17,608 nt of DNA from Gemmatimonadota bacterium (GTDB lineage: Bacteria; Gemmatimonadota; Gemmatimonadetes; Gemmatimonadales; Gemmatimonadaceae): positions 1-17,608 of the forward strand of contig JAQBQC010000087.1 of assembly GCA_028287205.1 (NCBI GenBank), in the 5' to 3' direction. Shown one piece after another: positions 1 to 8,179 of this stretch (positions are counted from its first letter, which is position 1; each line of letters starts with the position of its first letter). Below the pieces are notes generated by a model that searched no databases, was not told where the DNA came from, and worked only from the letters and a program-made list of their open reading frames with translations. A program made the position numbers and the translations under genes.

Positions 1-14
1 ATTCTGGCACACGG

Positions 15-407
15 ATGAGGAAACCACTATCTCCCGCGCGCCCGATCGCGAAGAAAGCGCGCAAGCGAACGCGCAGCCCCGCGCGCCCGCATTCGACCCG
101 CGAGCGCATCTACGCGGAGGTGCGGAAAGTGCCGCGCGGAAAGGTCGCGACCTACGGGCAGATCGCATTACTCGCCGGACTCGAGGGCCAGGCGCGCCAG
201 GTGGGCTACGCTATGGCCGCGGTGCCGTCGAGCAGCGCCATACCCTGGCATCGCGTCATCAACGCGCAGGGACGCGTGAGCATGCGAAGCGAGGGGCCCG
301 GCGGAACGATCATCCAGCAGCAGCTCCTCGAGCGCGAGGGTGTGGTGTTCGACGGTGGCGGCAGGGTGGCGCTCGAGCGCTTCGGCTGGAAGCCCCGGCG
401 CGGCTAG
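15..407 (+). CDS. atl: Alkyltransferase-like protein (Atl, MGMT-fold, no catalytic Cys)
   Basis: This 130-residue protein matches the DNA-binding C-terminal domain of O6-alkylguanine-DNA alkyltransferases. The helix-turn-helix region is near residues 46-57 (VATYGQIALLAG) and an Arg that could flip out the damaged base is at 61 (QARQVGYAM). The active-site motif reads PWHRV at residues 77-81, so Trp replaces the alkyl-accepting Cys of PCHRV. That is the hallmark of Atl proteins, which bind O6-alkylguanine without repairing it and hand the lesion to nucleotide excision repair. The first 28 or so residues are an added Lys/Arg/Pro/Ser-rich tail not needed for the fold. The ATG at 15 has no clear ribosome binding site, and a later start that loses the tail cannot be excluded. 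The gene converges on the TetR gene with 28 bases between them. The family call is firm; the function is taken from the family. Confidence 0.9.
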   Translation: MRKPLSPARPIAKKARKRTRSPARPHSTRERIYAEVRKVPRGKVATYGQIALLAGLEGQARQVGYAMAAVPSSSAIPWHRVINAQGRVSMRSEGPGGTIIQQQLLEREGVVFDGGGRVALERFGWKPRRG

Positions 408-435
408 CGCCGCCTTCAGCGAACCCGCTCGGGCT

Positions 436-1062
436 TCAACACTTCCTTCCGCGCAGGCCAAGCCAGACGATCTCGTGATAGCGTGCATCCACCCATGCGG
501 GTGAGTGCGTCTCATCGCGATCGAGCGACCAGCGCACGAGCTCCACGAGCGCGCCCGCGTACATGCGCGAGGCGATGGGAATCGGAACGCAGAGGGAGAG
601 CGGATCGGGCGTGAGCACCGCGATGCGACGCGCGATCAGCTTCGCGAGATGACCAGCGATGAGATCGAAGAGCACGTCCCGTCGCCCCGAGCGGTCGAGC
701 GCCCGCTGAAACGCGCGCACGTCGCGCATGTGCTTCAACAGCTCCCCCACCGGCGCCACTCGATCGCCCGCGACGCCTGGGCTCTCGAAATATTCGACGA
801 GCACAGTGAAGAATCGCTCGGCATCGCTGAGGAGAAGGTCGTCCGTGTTCCTGAAGTGCGCGTAGAAAGTGGTGCGACCGACTTTCGCCTTGTCGATCAC
901 GCGCTGCACCGTGATGGCGTCGAACTCCTCCGCGACCATCAACTCGACGAGCGCGGCGCCGAGCGCGTGCTTCGTGCGGCGCACGCGCCGGTCCTCGCGC
1001 TGCGTGTGCGCGCGCGCTTGCGGCTCTCGTTTCGGAACATCGCCGCTCGGTTTGTTCGTCAT
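436..1062 (-). CDS. TetR/AcrR-family transcriptional regulator
   Basis: A 208-residue protein with the TetR DNA-binding domain at about residues 27-75. Helix 1 is TKHALGAALVELM, then the helix-turn-helix ITVQRVIDKAKVGRTTFYAHF with the characteristic TTFYAHF recognition helix, followed by the usual NTDDLL segment. The C-terminal all-helical part is unassigned and would bind the ligand and form the dimer. I chose the ATG at 1062 because upstream codons (to about 1281) run into the divergent membrane-protein gene and look non-coding; no strong ribosome binding site is visible at either place. TetR proteins usually repress themselves and a divergent or nearby gene, so the membrane protein at 1141 and possibly the efflux operon from 2005 are candidate targets. 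That link is inference. Confidence 0.9.
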   Translation of the reverse strand: MTNKPSGDVPKREPQARAHTQREDRRVRRTKHALGAALVELMVAEEFDAITVQRVIDKAKVGRTTFYAHFRNTDDLLLSDAERFFTVLVEYFESPGVAGDRVAPVGELLKHMRDVRAFQRALDRSGRRDVLFDLIAGHLAKLIARRIAVLTPDPLSLCVPIPIASRMYAGALVELVRWSLDRDETHSPAWVDARYHEIVWLGLRGRKC

Positions 1063-1140
1063 CGCGGCCGGTGGTGAGAGGTGCGGCTGTCGAGCGGAAG
1101 TACGGTGGCTACACTGCGCCCACACTTCTCCCGTGAGCCC
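1063..1140. promoter_or_regulatory. Divergent intergenic region between the TetR gene and the membrane-protein gene
   Basis: These 78 bases separate two divergent starts and must hold the promoter of at least one of them and probably the TetR operator. I see no convincing close-set palindrome. The best symmetry is GAAGT at 1097-1101 against ACTTC at 1124-1128, which is too widely spaced to be a typical TetR site. Confidence 0.4.
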
Positions 1141-1806
1141 ATGATGAAACGTGATGCAATCTACGGAAGTGCGCTGATCGCCAGCGCGCTCTCCGGCCTG
1201 GTGACGATGAGCATGCACCCCACCGGAAATCAACTCCTCGCCGACGTGCAGCATGTCGCGCCGATTGGGCTGGCCGTTCACGCGTTGGCGCTGGTGGCGC
1301 TACCCGTCTCGTTCTTCGGTACGATCGGCCTCACGCGCTTGCTCGGCGCGGATGGCGACGCGCCACTCGCGGCGCTCGCGGGCCTCGTGGCGTACGGGAT
1401 GGCGCAGATCGCGGTGATGATCGCAGCCGTGGCGAGCGGGCTGCTCGCCCCCGCGCTCGCGGCGCACATGGTGGCCACGACGGGCGCGGAGCATGATGTG
1501 GCCGCGGCCCTCTTCAGCTACACGGGCGCGATCAACCAGGCGTTCGCGAAGGTGTACGTCATCGCATCCTCGGCAGCGATTCTGCTCTGGTCGTGCGCAA
1601 TCCTCGCCCACGGGCGTCTCTCGCGTGCGGCAGGGATGCTCGGCGCGCTCGTTGGCGTGCTCGCACTCCTGGCTGTGACGATCGGGCATCTGCGGCTCGA
1701 CGTGCACGGCTTCGGCGCAGTCGTGCTCTCGCAGGGGATCTGGATGATCACGGTGGGCGTGCTCCTCGCGCGAAGCGCTCCAGAGCAAGCTCAGGCCGGG
1801 TTGTAA
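1141..1806 (+). CDS. Six-helix integral membrane protein, unknown function
   Basis: A 221-residue hydrophobic protein that I do not recognise as a named family. By eye there are about six membrane helices, near residues 7-25, 41-64, 78-104, 132-156, 161-182 and 190-210. A short loop after helix 1 has MHPTGNQLLAD, and His/Asp residues occur near the last two helices (GHLRLDVHG). There is no signal-peptide cleavage site and no soluble domain. Two ATG codons stand in tandem at 1141 and 1144, neither with a clear Shine-Dalgarno sequence. The gene is divergent from the TetR regulator (78-base gap), which suggests it is regulated by it, and it lies about 200 bases before the efflux operon on the same strand. 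It could be a small transporter accessory or a stress-response membrane protein; nothing in the sequence decides this. Confidence 0.75.
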   Translation: MMKRDAIYGSALIASALSGLVTMSMHPTGNQLLADVQHVAPIGLAVHALALVALPVSFFGTIGLTRLLGADGDAPLAALAGLVAYGMAQIAVMIAAVASGLLAPALAAHMVATTGAEHDVAAALFSYTGAINQAFAKVYVIASSAAILLWSCAILAHGRLSRAAGMLGALVGVLALLAVTIGHLRLDVHGFGAVVLSQGIWMITVGVLLARSAPEQAQAGL

Positions 1807-2004
1807 GTTCGGCTCCCCAAGCCCACTCAGCCATACCCAGAAGTGGTACGTGAATAGTGCTCGGTCGGGGGAGCACCGAAGAGCCTGATAGAGCGTAACA
1901 TCATGGCATGCGCCGGATGCGGCGCCAGCATTGCAGGTGCTGCTCCGCGAGGTGCGGCCGCTCGGCACCGATGTCCTCCTCGAAACGAAAGATTGGGGGC
2001 AGCC
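1807..2004 (+). promoter_or_regulatory. Leader region of the efflux operon with a small inverted repeat
   Basis: About 200 bases lie between the membrane-protein stop and the outer-membrane-factor start. A perfect 6-base inverted repeat, GTGCTC at 1857-1862 and GAGCAC at 1871-1876 with an 8-base spacer, is the clearest structure. It could be a weak terminator stem for the upstream gene (there is no T-run) or a protein-binding site for the operon. No convincing -35/-10 pair was found. An in-frame ATG at 1903 would lengthen the outer-membrane factor, but the added residues (Ala/Gly/Cys/Arg-rich) would bury the signal peptide, so I treat the stretch as non-coding. Confidence 0.35.
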
Positions 2005-3354
2005 ATGAGAAAAATCGTCCTCCCATGCTTGATCGTTTTCGCGCTCTCGCGTTGCGCGACGTACAGGGAGCAGCCCCTGGGCACGCGCTCGACCCTGCCC
2101 GATCACGTGCCGGATCTCCTGATCGATCCGCAGCAGATGCCGTTGCCGGAGCTGGCGAATCATCGCTTCGATCCTTCGGACGGCCTCGACATGACGGAAG
2201 TCGCCATGCTCGCGGTGGTCAACAATCCTGACCTGAAGATTGCGCGCGCCAGCGCGGGAGTATCGCACGCACAGGCGTTCGCCGCCGGCCTGCTTCCGGA
2301 TCCGCGACTGAGCGCGAGCGCCGATCGCCCCGATCCCGGCCAATCGGCTACCACGCTCGCGTACAACTTCGGCCTGTCGTACGATGTGATCGGCCTGCTC
2401 ACCCGAGCGCCGCGATACGCCGCGGCGCGCCAGGACGCGCGCAAGACTGATCTCACGGTGCTCTGGCAGGAGTGGCAGGTGGTCGCCATGTCACGGCAAC
2501 TGTTCACGCGCCTCACCGAGCAGCAACAGCTCATGGACGCGCTGCAGCAGACGCGCGCGCTCTTCGCGGATCGCTACGACCGCACCGAGGCCGCGCTCCA
2601 GCGGGGTCTGCTGACCCTCGATGCCGTAACGCCGCATCTGGTCGCACTTCAGGATGTGAACCGACAGATCAACGATCTCGAGCGACTGATGAGCCAGAGT
2701 CGGCACGACCTCAGCGATCTTCTCGGGGTGAGTCCGGACGCGCACATTCCGCTCGTCGGGACCGTGGCGATACAGGAGCTCGACGAGACGGCACTCGCGA
2801 AAGTTCTCGTGGATCTGCCGAGGCGCCGCCCCGATCTCGTCGCACTGCAGGCCGGCTACGCCGCGGAGGAGCAGCGGTACCGCGCGGCTATTCTCGCCCA
2901 ATTCCCAATGTTGAGCATCGGCTTCGATCGCGCGCGCGACGCGACCAACGTCCGCCAGGCGGGACTGAGCGTGAGCCTGTCGCTGCCAATCTTCAATCGG
3001 AATCGCGGGGCGATCGCCGTTGAGCGCGCGACGCGGCAGCAGCTGCATGAGGAGTATCAACAGCGGCTGAACACCGCCAACAGCGGCATCCATCGCATCC
3101 TCGCGGAGCAGCGGATCAACCGCCAGCAGCTGCGCGATGTCGACCTGGCGCTCGCGAATCTCTCGAGCGCGGTCGAGAAGTCGAATGCGGCGTTCAAGGC
3201 CCGCAACATCGATGCGCTCGCGTCAGCGAATCTCCAGGCGTCGCTGCTCGCCAAGCGGGTCGAGCGCATCGGCCTGGAGCAGTCGATCCTCGAGCAGAAC
3301 ATCGCGTTGCAAACGCTCGTCGGCGGCGAGCTTCCCGTAAGGCTCGTGCAATGA
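2005..3354 (+). CDS. TolC-type outer-membrane efflux protein
   Basis: A 449-residue outer-membrane factor, the exit duct of a tripartite pump. Residues 1-17 form an export signal. Residues 65-240 and 270-440 give the two repeats of long alpha-helical hairpins typical of TolC/OprM proteins, with the family landmarks RRRPDLVALQAGY (273-285), AAILAQFPMLSIG (294-306) and SLPIFNRNRG (326-335). The signal ends in SRC (Cys17), so lipid attachment as in OprM is possible, but Arg just before the Cys is not a proper lipobox. I chose the ATG at 2005 because it starts directly at the basic n-region of the signal and follows a G-rich stretch at 1995-1999. The last four bases overlap the adaptor gene start (ATGA), so the genes are translationally coupled. 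The family call is secure; the substrate is unknown. Confidence 0.92.
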   Translation: MRKIVLPCLIVFALSRCATYREQPLGTRSTLPDHVPDLLIDPQQMPLPELANHRFDPSDGLDMTEVAMLAVVNNPDLKIARASAGVSHAQAFAAGLLPDPRLSASADRPDPGQSATTLAYNFGLSYDVIGLLTRAPRYAAARQDARKTDLTVLWQEWQVVAMSRQLFTRLTEQQQLMDALQQTRALFADRYDRTEAALQRGLLTLDAVTPHLVALQDVNRQINDLERLMSQSRHDLSDLLGVSPDAHIPLVGTVAIQELDETALAKVLVDLPRRRPDLVALQAGYAAEEQRYRAAILAQFPMLSIGFDRARDATNVRQAGLSVSLSLPIFNRNRGAIAVERATRQQLHEEYQQRLNTANSGIHRILAEQRINRQQLRDVDLALANLSSAVEKSNAAFKARNIDALASANLQASLLAKRVERIGLEQSILEQNIALQTLVGGELPVRLVQ

Positions 3355-4472
3355 GTACCGAGACGCCGTCGAATCTCGAGCACATCACCCCCGCGGGACG
3401 CAAGTGGATGAACAGGAAGTTCATTCTCTCCGCGATCGCGATCGTGATCGCGGTGGTCGTCGCATGGCTCGTGTTTCATCGCTCCGCAACGGCGCCTGCT
3501 CCCGCGCCCGTGGCGAGCGCGCTCGTGAAGACCGCGCCGCTCCGCCAGATCGATCTGAGTGAATCGCTGACCGCATTCGGCGAAGTGACCACGGGGCAGG
3601 TGGTGGCGATCAGCTTTCCGCGTGCGGGACAGGTCTCGCGCATCCTCGTGATTCCCGGGCAACGCGTGGAGCGAGGCACACCGCTCGCGTCTCTGACGAG
3701 CGATCCGAACGCCAGATTCGCCTATACGCAGGCGCAGAGCGCTGTCGACTTCGCGCGGGGAGAGCTTCGGCGCATCTCGGAGCTCTTCTCGCTGCAGCTC
3801 GCGACACAATCGCAGATCGATGCCGCGCGTAAATCGCTCACGGATGCCGAGGCAAATTTGGAGGCCCAGCGCCAGCTTGGCGGAGGCGTGGGCTCGGCAA
3901 CGCTCACCGCGCCCTTCGCCGGGGTGGTGACCACCGTGGCGGTGGCGCAGGGAGATCGCATCGCACCCGGCGCCGTCATCATGGAGCTCGGACCGACCAA
4001 CGTGTTACGGGTGCGACTCGGCATCGAGCCGGCCGACTCCCGTCTCGTGCGAGTCGGAACTCCGGTCACGCTCTCATCGCTCGCCGATAGCAGCAAGTCC
4101 GTGTCGACGAAGATCGCCGAGAGTCAGGGGCTCGTCGATCCGAGGACGCAGCTCATCGATGCGGTGGTGACGCTGCCGGCGAGCAGCTCGAGCTTCTTCG
4201 TGCCTGGCATGCACGTGCGTGCGATGATCAATGTCGGCCGGCATCAGTCATGGGCGGTACCGCGCGCCGCTGTGCTGACCGATGCGAACGGTGCGTACGT
4301 CTTTCAGGTCGCTGGTGGCAAGGCGCATCGCGTGAACGTGACGCAAGGCGTGGAGAGTCAGGGGATGGTCGCGATCAGCGGCCCGTTCGATACGCATCTA
4401 CCGATCGTGGTGCTCGGCAACTACGAGCTGCAGGAGGGCATGCCGGTGCGCGAAGGTGGAGCGGCCGGATGA
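3351..4472 (+). CDS. RND efflux periplasmic adaptor (membrane fusion protein, HlyD-like)
   Basis: A 373-residue adaptor that would join the RND pump to the TolC-type duct. A single membrane anchor lies at about residues 24-43 after a short cytoplasmic tail, then a Pro/Ala linker (46-55). The lipoyl half-motifs are at about 86-118 (AGQVSRILVIPGQRVERGTPLASL) and 181-213 (TAPFAGVVTTVAVAQGDRIAPG), flanking a short helical hairpin at 121-176. A beta-barrel (about 217-295) and a membrane-proximal domain (about 300-365) follow. It lacks an N-terminal lipobox, so it is anchored by the helix and not by lipid. The start overlaps the previous stop in ATGA. An internal ATG at 3408 (MNRKF) would keep the anchor and is an alternative start. 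There is no His-rich or Met-rich metal-binding extension, which gives no support to a metal pump. Confidence 0.92.
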   Translation: MSTETPSNLEHITPAGRKWMNRKFILSAIAIVIAVVVAWLVFHRSATAPAPAPVASALVKTAPLRQIDLSESLTAFGEVTTGQVVAISFPRAGQVSRILVIPGQRVERGTPLASLTSDPNARFAYTQAQSAVDFARGELRRISELFSLQLATQSQIDAARKSLTDAEANLEAQRQLGGGVGSATLTAPFAGVVTTVAVAQGDRIAPGAVIMELGPTNVLRVRLGIEPADSRLVRVGTPVTLSSLADSSKSVSTKIAESQGLVDPRTQLIDAVVTLPASSSSFFVPGMHVRAMINVGRHQSWAVPRAAVLTDANGAYVFQVAGGKAHRVNVTQGVESQGMVAISGPFDTHLPIVVLGNYELQEGMPVREGGAAG

Positions 4473-7400
4473 CCGGCGGCAACTGGGTGCAGAGCCATCG
4501 GCGCTCCATTCTTTTCCTGATCGCGCTCGCGGCCGCGAGCGGAATTCTGGCGGCGATGAACCTCCCGGTCTCACTCTTTCCGACCGTGTCGTTCCCGCGC
4601 GTGGTGGTATCGCTGGATGCCGGCGACCGTCCGGCGCAGCAGATGGAGATGCAGGTGACGCGACCGGTGGAAACGGCCGTGCGACAGATTCCCGGCGTCG
4701 TCGACGTGCGATCGATCACGAGCCGCGGTACCGCGGACGTGTCGATCAATTTCAACTGGGGTCTCGACATGGTGAGCGCGACCCTGCAGGTGAACGCCGC
4801 CATCGGCCAGATCGCATCGCAGCTTCCGACTGGAACCATGATGCGCACGCGGCGCATGGACCCGACGGTTTTTCCGATCATCGCCTACAGTCTTACGTCC
4901 GCAACGACATCGCCGACGCAGCTGCGCGATCTGGCGGAGTATCAGATACGTCCGCTGCTTTCCAGCGTCACGGGAGTTGCTCAGGTGCAGGTACTGGGCG
5001 GCGCCGTCGAGGAGTATCGCGTCTCGGTGGATCCGGTTCAGCTGCAGGCATACTCCCTGGGAATACAGGATGTCGCCACTGCACTGAGCGGCGCCAACGT
5101 GTTGAGCGCAGTCGGAAGACTCGAGGACCACTACAAGCTCTATCTCGAGATCTCCGACACGCAGCTCCTGACCATCGATCAGATTCGCCACACGATTCTC
5201 CGAAGTGGTGCGAATGGCATCGTCGAGCTGGAGGACGTGGCCACCGTCGAGCAATCGACCGTGCCGCAATGGACTCGGGTGACGGCGGACGGCAAGGATG
5301 CGGTTCTCTTCTCGGTCTACCAGCAGCCGGGCAGCAACAGCGTGCAGATCGCCGCGGACGTCAAGGCGAAGCTCGACAGCTTCCGCGTGCAGCTTCCTCG
5401 GGGTGTGGCAGTCGCGAACTGGTACGACCAGAGTCAACTCGTCACCGCATCGGCGTCGAGCGTGCGGGATGCGATTCTCATCGGCATCGCATTGGCCGCA
5501 GTCTTGCTGTTCGTGTTCCTGCGAAACTGGAAGATAACCTTGATCGCCATCACCGTGGTGCCGGCCACGCTGGCCATCACGGTCGTGATCCTCAGCGTCC
5601 TCGGGATGAGCTTCAACATCATGACGCTCGGAGGTATGGCCGCCGCGGTTGGGCTGATCATCGATGATGCCATCGTCATGATCGAGCACATCGTGCGGCG
5701 ATTGCGGGAAGCGAAGGAGCACGTCGAAGGGCGGGTGATGGAGGCGGCTCGGGAGTTCAGGCGTCCGCTCGTCGGCTCGACCGCATCCACCCTCGTGATC
5801 TTCGCGCCGCTCGCATTCCTGAGCGGCGTCACCGGCGCATTCTTCAAGGCACTTTCGATCACCATGGCCGCCGGGCTGTTCATCTCGTTCCTGATCACGT
5901 GGCTCGGCGTGCCGATTCTCGCGGACCGGCTGCTGAGCGAGAAGGATGCCGCGCACGAGGAGGCGGGCAAGTTCAGCACGTGGCTCAACGACCGGTATGA
6001 GAGGCTGCTCAGCCACTTGTTGCGCCGGCCGGCGCTGATCCTTCTCGGCGTTGCGCCGCTCATCATCGCCGGATGGATCGCCTTTCGCGGCGTCGGCTCC
6101 GGGTTCATGCCCGCGATGGACGAGGGTGGCTTCATTCTCGATTACCGCAGTCCTCCCGGAACCGCGTTGACGGAAACCGACCGGCTGCTGCGGCAGGTCG
6201 AGTCCATCATCACGTCCGTTCCGGACGTCGAGACATACTCTCGCCGCACCGGTACTGGGTTGGCCGGCGGACTGACCGAGGCCAATCACGGCGATTTTTT
6301 CATTCGTCTCAAGTCGACTGGGCGACGCCCGGTTGCCGTGGTCATGGAGGACGTTCGCGTGCGTGTGGAGCGCGAGGTTCCGGGACTGCAGGTCGAGATG
6401 GCGCAGCTCATGGAGGACCTGATCGGCGATCTGACGGCGGTGCCGCAGCCCGTGGAGATCAAGCTGGTGGCGCTCGATCCGGCCCAGCTCCCGACTGTCG
6501 CGAAAGGGATCGCGGCCCGCATCAGCAAGATTCCGGGGATCGTCTCCGTACAGAACGGCATCAACCCCGCGGGGGACGCGCTGATGATCCATGTCGACCG
6601 CGTCAAGGCGGGAGTCGAGGGAATGGATCCGGATGCGATCACGAAGACGCTGAACGACCTTCTGAGCGGCAGCGTCACCACGCAGATGTTCGAGGGAGTC
6701 AAAATGGTCGGCGTGCGGGTGTGGATCCCGCAAGCGCTGCGCATGACCGAGAACGACGTGATGGCGCTCCAGTTGCGCGCACCCGACGGGCATCTCTTCC
6801 CGTTGCGCCGCGTCGCGACGCTCGAGGCCGTGGCCGGCCAGCCGGAGATCGATCGCGAGAACCTCAATCAGATGATCGCTGTGACGGCGCGCATCACCGG
6901 CCGGGACATGGGCTCCACGGTGGCTGATGTCGTGACCGCACTGGCGCAGCCGGGCGCGGTGCCGAAAGGCGTTACCTACCAGCTGGGTGGATTGTATCAG
7001 CAGCAGCAGATCGCGTTTCGAGGGCTGGAGATCGTTTTCGCCGCCGCAGCGTTGCTGGTTTTCCTGCTCCTGCTTTTTCTGTACGAAAATTTCGGGCTGG
7101 CCTTCTCGGTGTTGGCCACCGCGCTGCTCGCCGTCTCGGCCGTCTTCATCGGGCTGTGGCTCACGCACATCGATCTCAACATCTCCGCCATCATGGGCAT
7201 GACGATGATCATCGGCATCGTGACGGAGGTCGCCATCTTCTATTTCTCCGAGCAGCAGGAGATAGCACCATCGATGGAGTGGCGACAGTCACTCATCGGT
7301 GCGGGACAAAATCGCATGCGCCCGATCGCCATGACTACGATCGCTGCGATACTGACTCTGCTGCCGCTCGCATTCGCACTTGGACAGGGATCACAGATGC

Positions 7401-7519
7401 AGCAGCCGCTGGCGATCGCCATCATCTCCGGCCTGGTCGTGCAGCTCCCGCTCGTGCTCTGCGTAATGCCCGTGCTCTTCAGCCTCACCCAACGCCGGCG
7501 CAATACTCGCGCAGCATGA
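4469..7519 (+). CDS. RND-family efflux pump, inner-membrane permease
   Basis: A 1016-residue proton-driven pump with the standard RND layout: helix 1 (about 12-30), a large periplasmic loop (31-330), helices 2-6 (about 333-485), helix 7 (about 522-540), a second periplasmic loop (541-850) and helices 8-12 (853-1005). The Asp pair of the helix-4 proton relay is present (GLIIDDAIVM, Asp399-Asp400). In helix 10 the motif reads GIVTEVAIFY, so Glu920 stands where AcrB-type drug pumps have Lys. Glu here recalls the metal-exporting CusA class, but the next loop reads RPIAMT and not RPKAMT. The ATG at 4469 overlaps the adaptor stop (ATGA) and has GGAG at 4458-4461 seven bases before it, which decides the start. 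The open frame upstream to 4250 lies inside the adaptor gene. The role is pumping hydrophobic or toxic compounds out of the cell; the substrate class is undecided. Confidence 0.93.
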   Translation: MTGGNWVQSHRRSILFLIALAAASGILAAMNLPVSLFPTVSFPRVVVSLDAGDRPAQQMEMQVTRPVETAVRQIPGVVDVRSITSRGTADVSINFNWGLDMVSATLQVNAAIGQIASQLPTGTMMRTRRMDPTVFPIIAYSLTSATTSPTQLRDLAEYQIRPLLSSVTGVAQVQVLGGAVEEYRVSVDPVQLQAYSLGIQDVATALSGANVLSAVGRLEDHYKLYLEISDTQLLTIDQIRHTILRSGANGIVELEDVATVEQSTVPQWTRVTADGKDAVLFSVYQQPGSNSVQIAADVKAKLDSFRVQLPRGVAVANWYDQSQLVTASASSVRDAILIGIALAAVLLFVFLRNWKITLIAITVVPATLAITVVILSVLGMSFNIMTLGGMAAAVGLIIDDAIVMIEHIVRRLREAKEHVEGRVMEAAREFRRPLVGSTASTLVIFAPLAFLSGVTGAFFKALSITMAAGLFISFLITWLGVPILADRLLSEKDAAHEEAGKFSTWLNDRYERLLSHLLRRPALILLGVAPLIIAGWIAFRGVGSGFMPAMDEGGFILDYRSPPGTALTETDRLLRQVESIITSVPDVETYSRRTGTGLAGGLTEANHGDFFIRLKSTGRRPVAVVMEDVRVRVEREVPGLQVEMAQLMEDLIGDLTAVPQPVEIKLVALDPAQLPTVAKGIAARISKIPGIVSVQNGINPAGDALMIHVDRVKAGVEGMDPDAITKTLNDLLSGSVTTQMFEGVKMVGVRVWIPQALRMTENDVMALQLRAPDGHLFPLRRVATLEAVAGQPEIDRENLNQMIAVTARITGRDMGSTVADVVTALAQPGAVPKGVTYQLGGLYQQQQIAFRGLEIVFAAAALLVFLLLLFLYENFGLAFSVLATALLAVSAVFIGLWLTHIDLNISAIMGMTMIIGIVTEVAIFYFSEQQEIAPSMEWRQSLIGAGQNRMRPIAMTTIAAILTLLPLAFALGQGSQMQQPLAIAIISGLVVQLPLVLCVMPVLFSLTQRRRNTRAA

Positions 7520-7572
7520 GCGGCGGAACGCACAGGGGTACCTGAAGCGGTGAGGCGCTGCTGACCGTTCCT
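7520..7572. other. Convergent gap between the efflux operon and the PH-domain gene
   Basis: This 53-base gap separates two convergent stops. It should hold the end of both transcripts, but I see no strong GC-rich stem followed by a T-run in either direction. Confidence 0.3.
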
Positions 7573-8127
7573 CTAGATCCGCGAGGCGAGGCGTGCCTGA
7601 TGCGCCTCGGCAAGAAGCTCGTAGACGTGTTTCGCATCGGGAACGATCTCGAGTGCATTTCGACTGGTGCGCGACGGCATCAGTTTCGGATCCTGCCATC
7701 CCGGAGGGAGAAAGCGCCGGCCGAGCCAGATATTTCCGATGCCGTTGCGCCCCTCATCGAGCTTGATGTCGGTGATCGAGCTCAGTGCGAACGACTTGAC
7801 GTATCGTGACCACACGGAGTTGATGATGAGCACGCGATCGGATGTGATGGCGTACACGGACCTTCGCCGGCGCAAGGCATCGTACAGAAACCTGCCGGCG
7901 ACGACATAGACCACAGCGGTGAAGAGAGCACCCCAGATAATGCCCTCGAACGCGCCGGTGTGGCTCGCGCTCCGATACTTGATCGTGAAGATGTACAGGA
8001 CGGCAAGGCTGATCGGGATCTGCGTGAGATCAGAGCCGCGGAACACGATGCCCGCTTTCGGGACCCCGGACCAGATCAATCGCTCACCAGGGCCGAGCTC
8101 GAGCGCGAGATTTCCGGTTGCGGACAT
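7573..8127 (-). CDS. Membrane-anchored bacterial PH-domain protein
   Basis: A 184-residue protein. It opens with LGPGERLIWSGVPK, a preamble typical of bacterial PH-like (YdbS/YdbT-type) proteins. Two membrane helices follow at about residues 34-50 and 62-82, and a PH-like beta-sandwich covers about 88-170, starting at the RRRRSVYAITSDRVLII segment that marks the domain entry. The role in these families is poorly known; they sit at the inner membrane and may take part in stress or envelope functions. I chose the ATG at 8127; a TTG at 8163 would add twelve residues and neither start has a clear Shine-Dalgarno sequence. The gene is last in the minus-strand run, 52 bases after the small ABM-fold gene. 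The fold call is fairly secure; the function is unknown. Confidence 0.75.
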   Translation of the reverse strand: MSATGNLALELGPGERLIWSGVPKAGIVFRGSDLTQIPISLAVLYIFTIKYRSASHTGAFEGIIWGALFTAVVYVVAGRFLYDALRRRRSVYAITSDRVLIINSVWSRYVKSFALSSITDIKLDEGRNGIGNIWLGRRFLPPGWQDPKLMPSRTSRNALEIVPDAKHVYELLAEAHQARLASRI

Positions 8128-8179
8128 GCGCAGAGCATAGTTCGCAACGGTCGTTCGTGTCAAATCGCCGGCGCCCTGC

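Noticed and set aside
1095..1170. CGGAAGT repeated at 1095-1101 and 1164-1170 near the membrane-protein start
   Set aside because: Only seven bases, in direct orientation and about 70 bases apart, with the second copy inside the coding region; no known operator pattern.
1903..2004. Extension of the outer-membrane factor to an upstream ATG
   Set aside because: It would add 34 Ala/Arg/Cys-rich residues before the export signal; the ATG at 2005 opens directly at the signal.
1300..2343. A 347-codon minus-strand open frame over the membrane-protein and pump-operon start
   Set aside because: It crosses two real genes and the leader between them in antisense and has a typical Arg/His/Glu-rich shadow composition.
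4571..7168. A very long open frame (865 codons) antisense to the RND pump gene
   Set aside because: It is a shadow of the pump gene in a GC-rich genome: the translation is full of Arg, His, Gln, Asp and Glu with no domain, and the sense strand gives a textbook RND pump.
8128..8163. A TTG start at 8163 for the PH-domain protein
   Set aside because: It adds twelve residues with no family likeness and no clear ribosome binding site; the ATG at 8127 fits the usual start of the family, though the choice is not certain.
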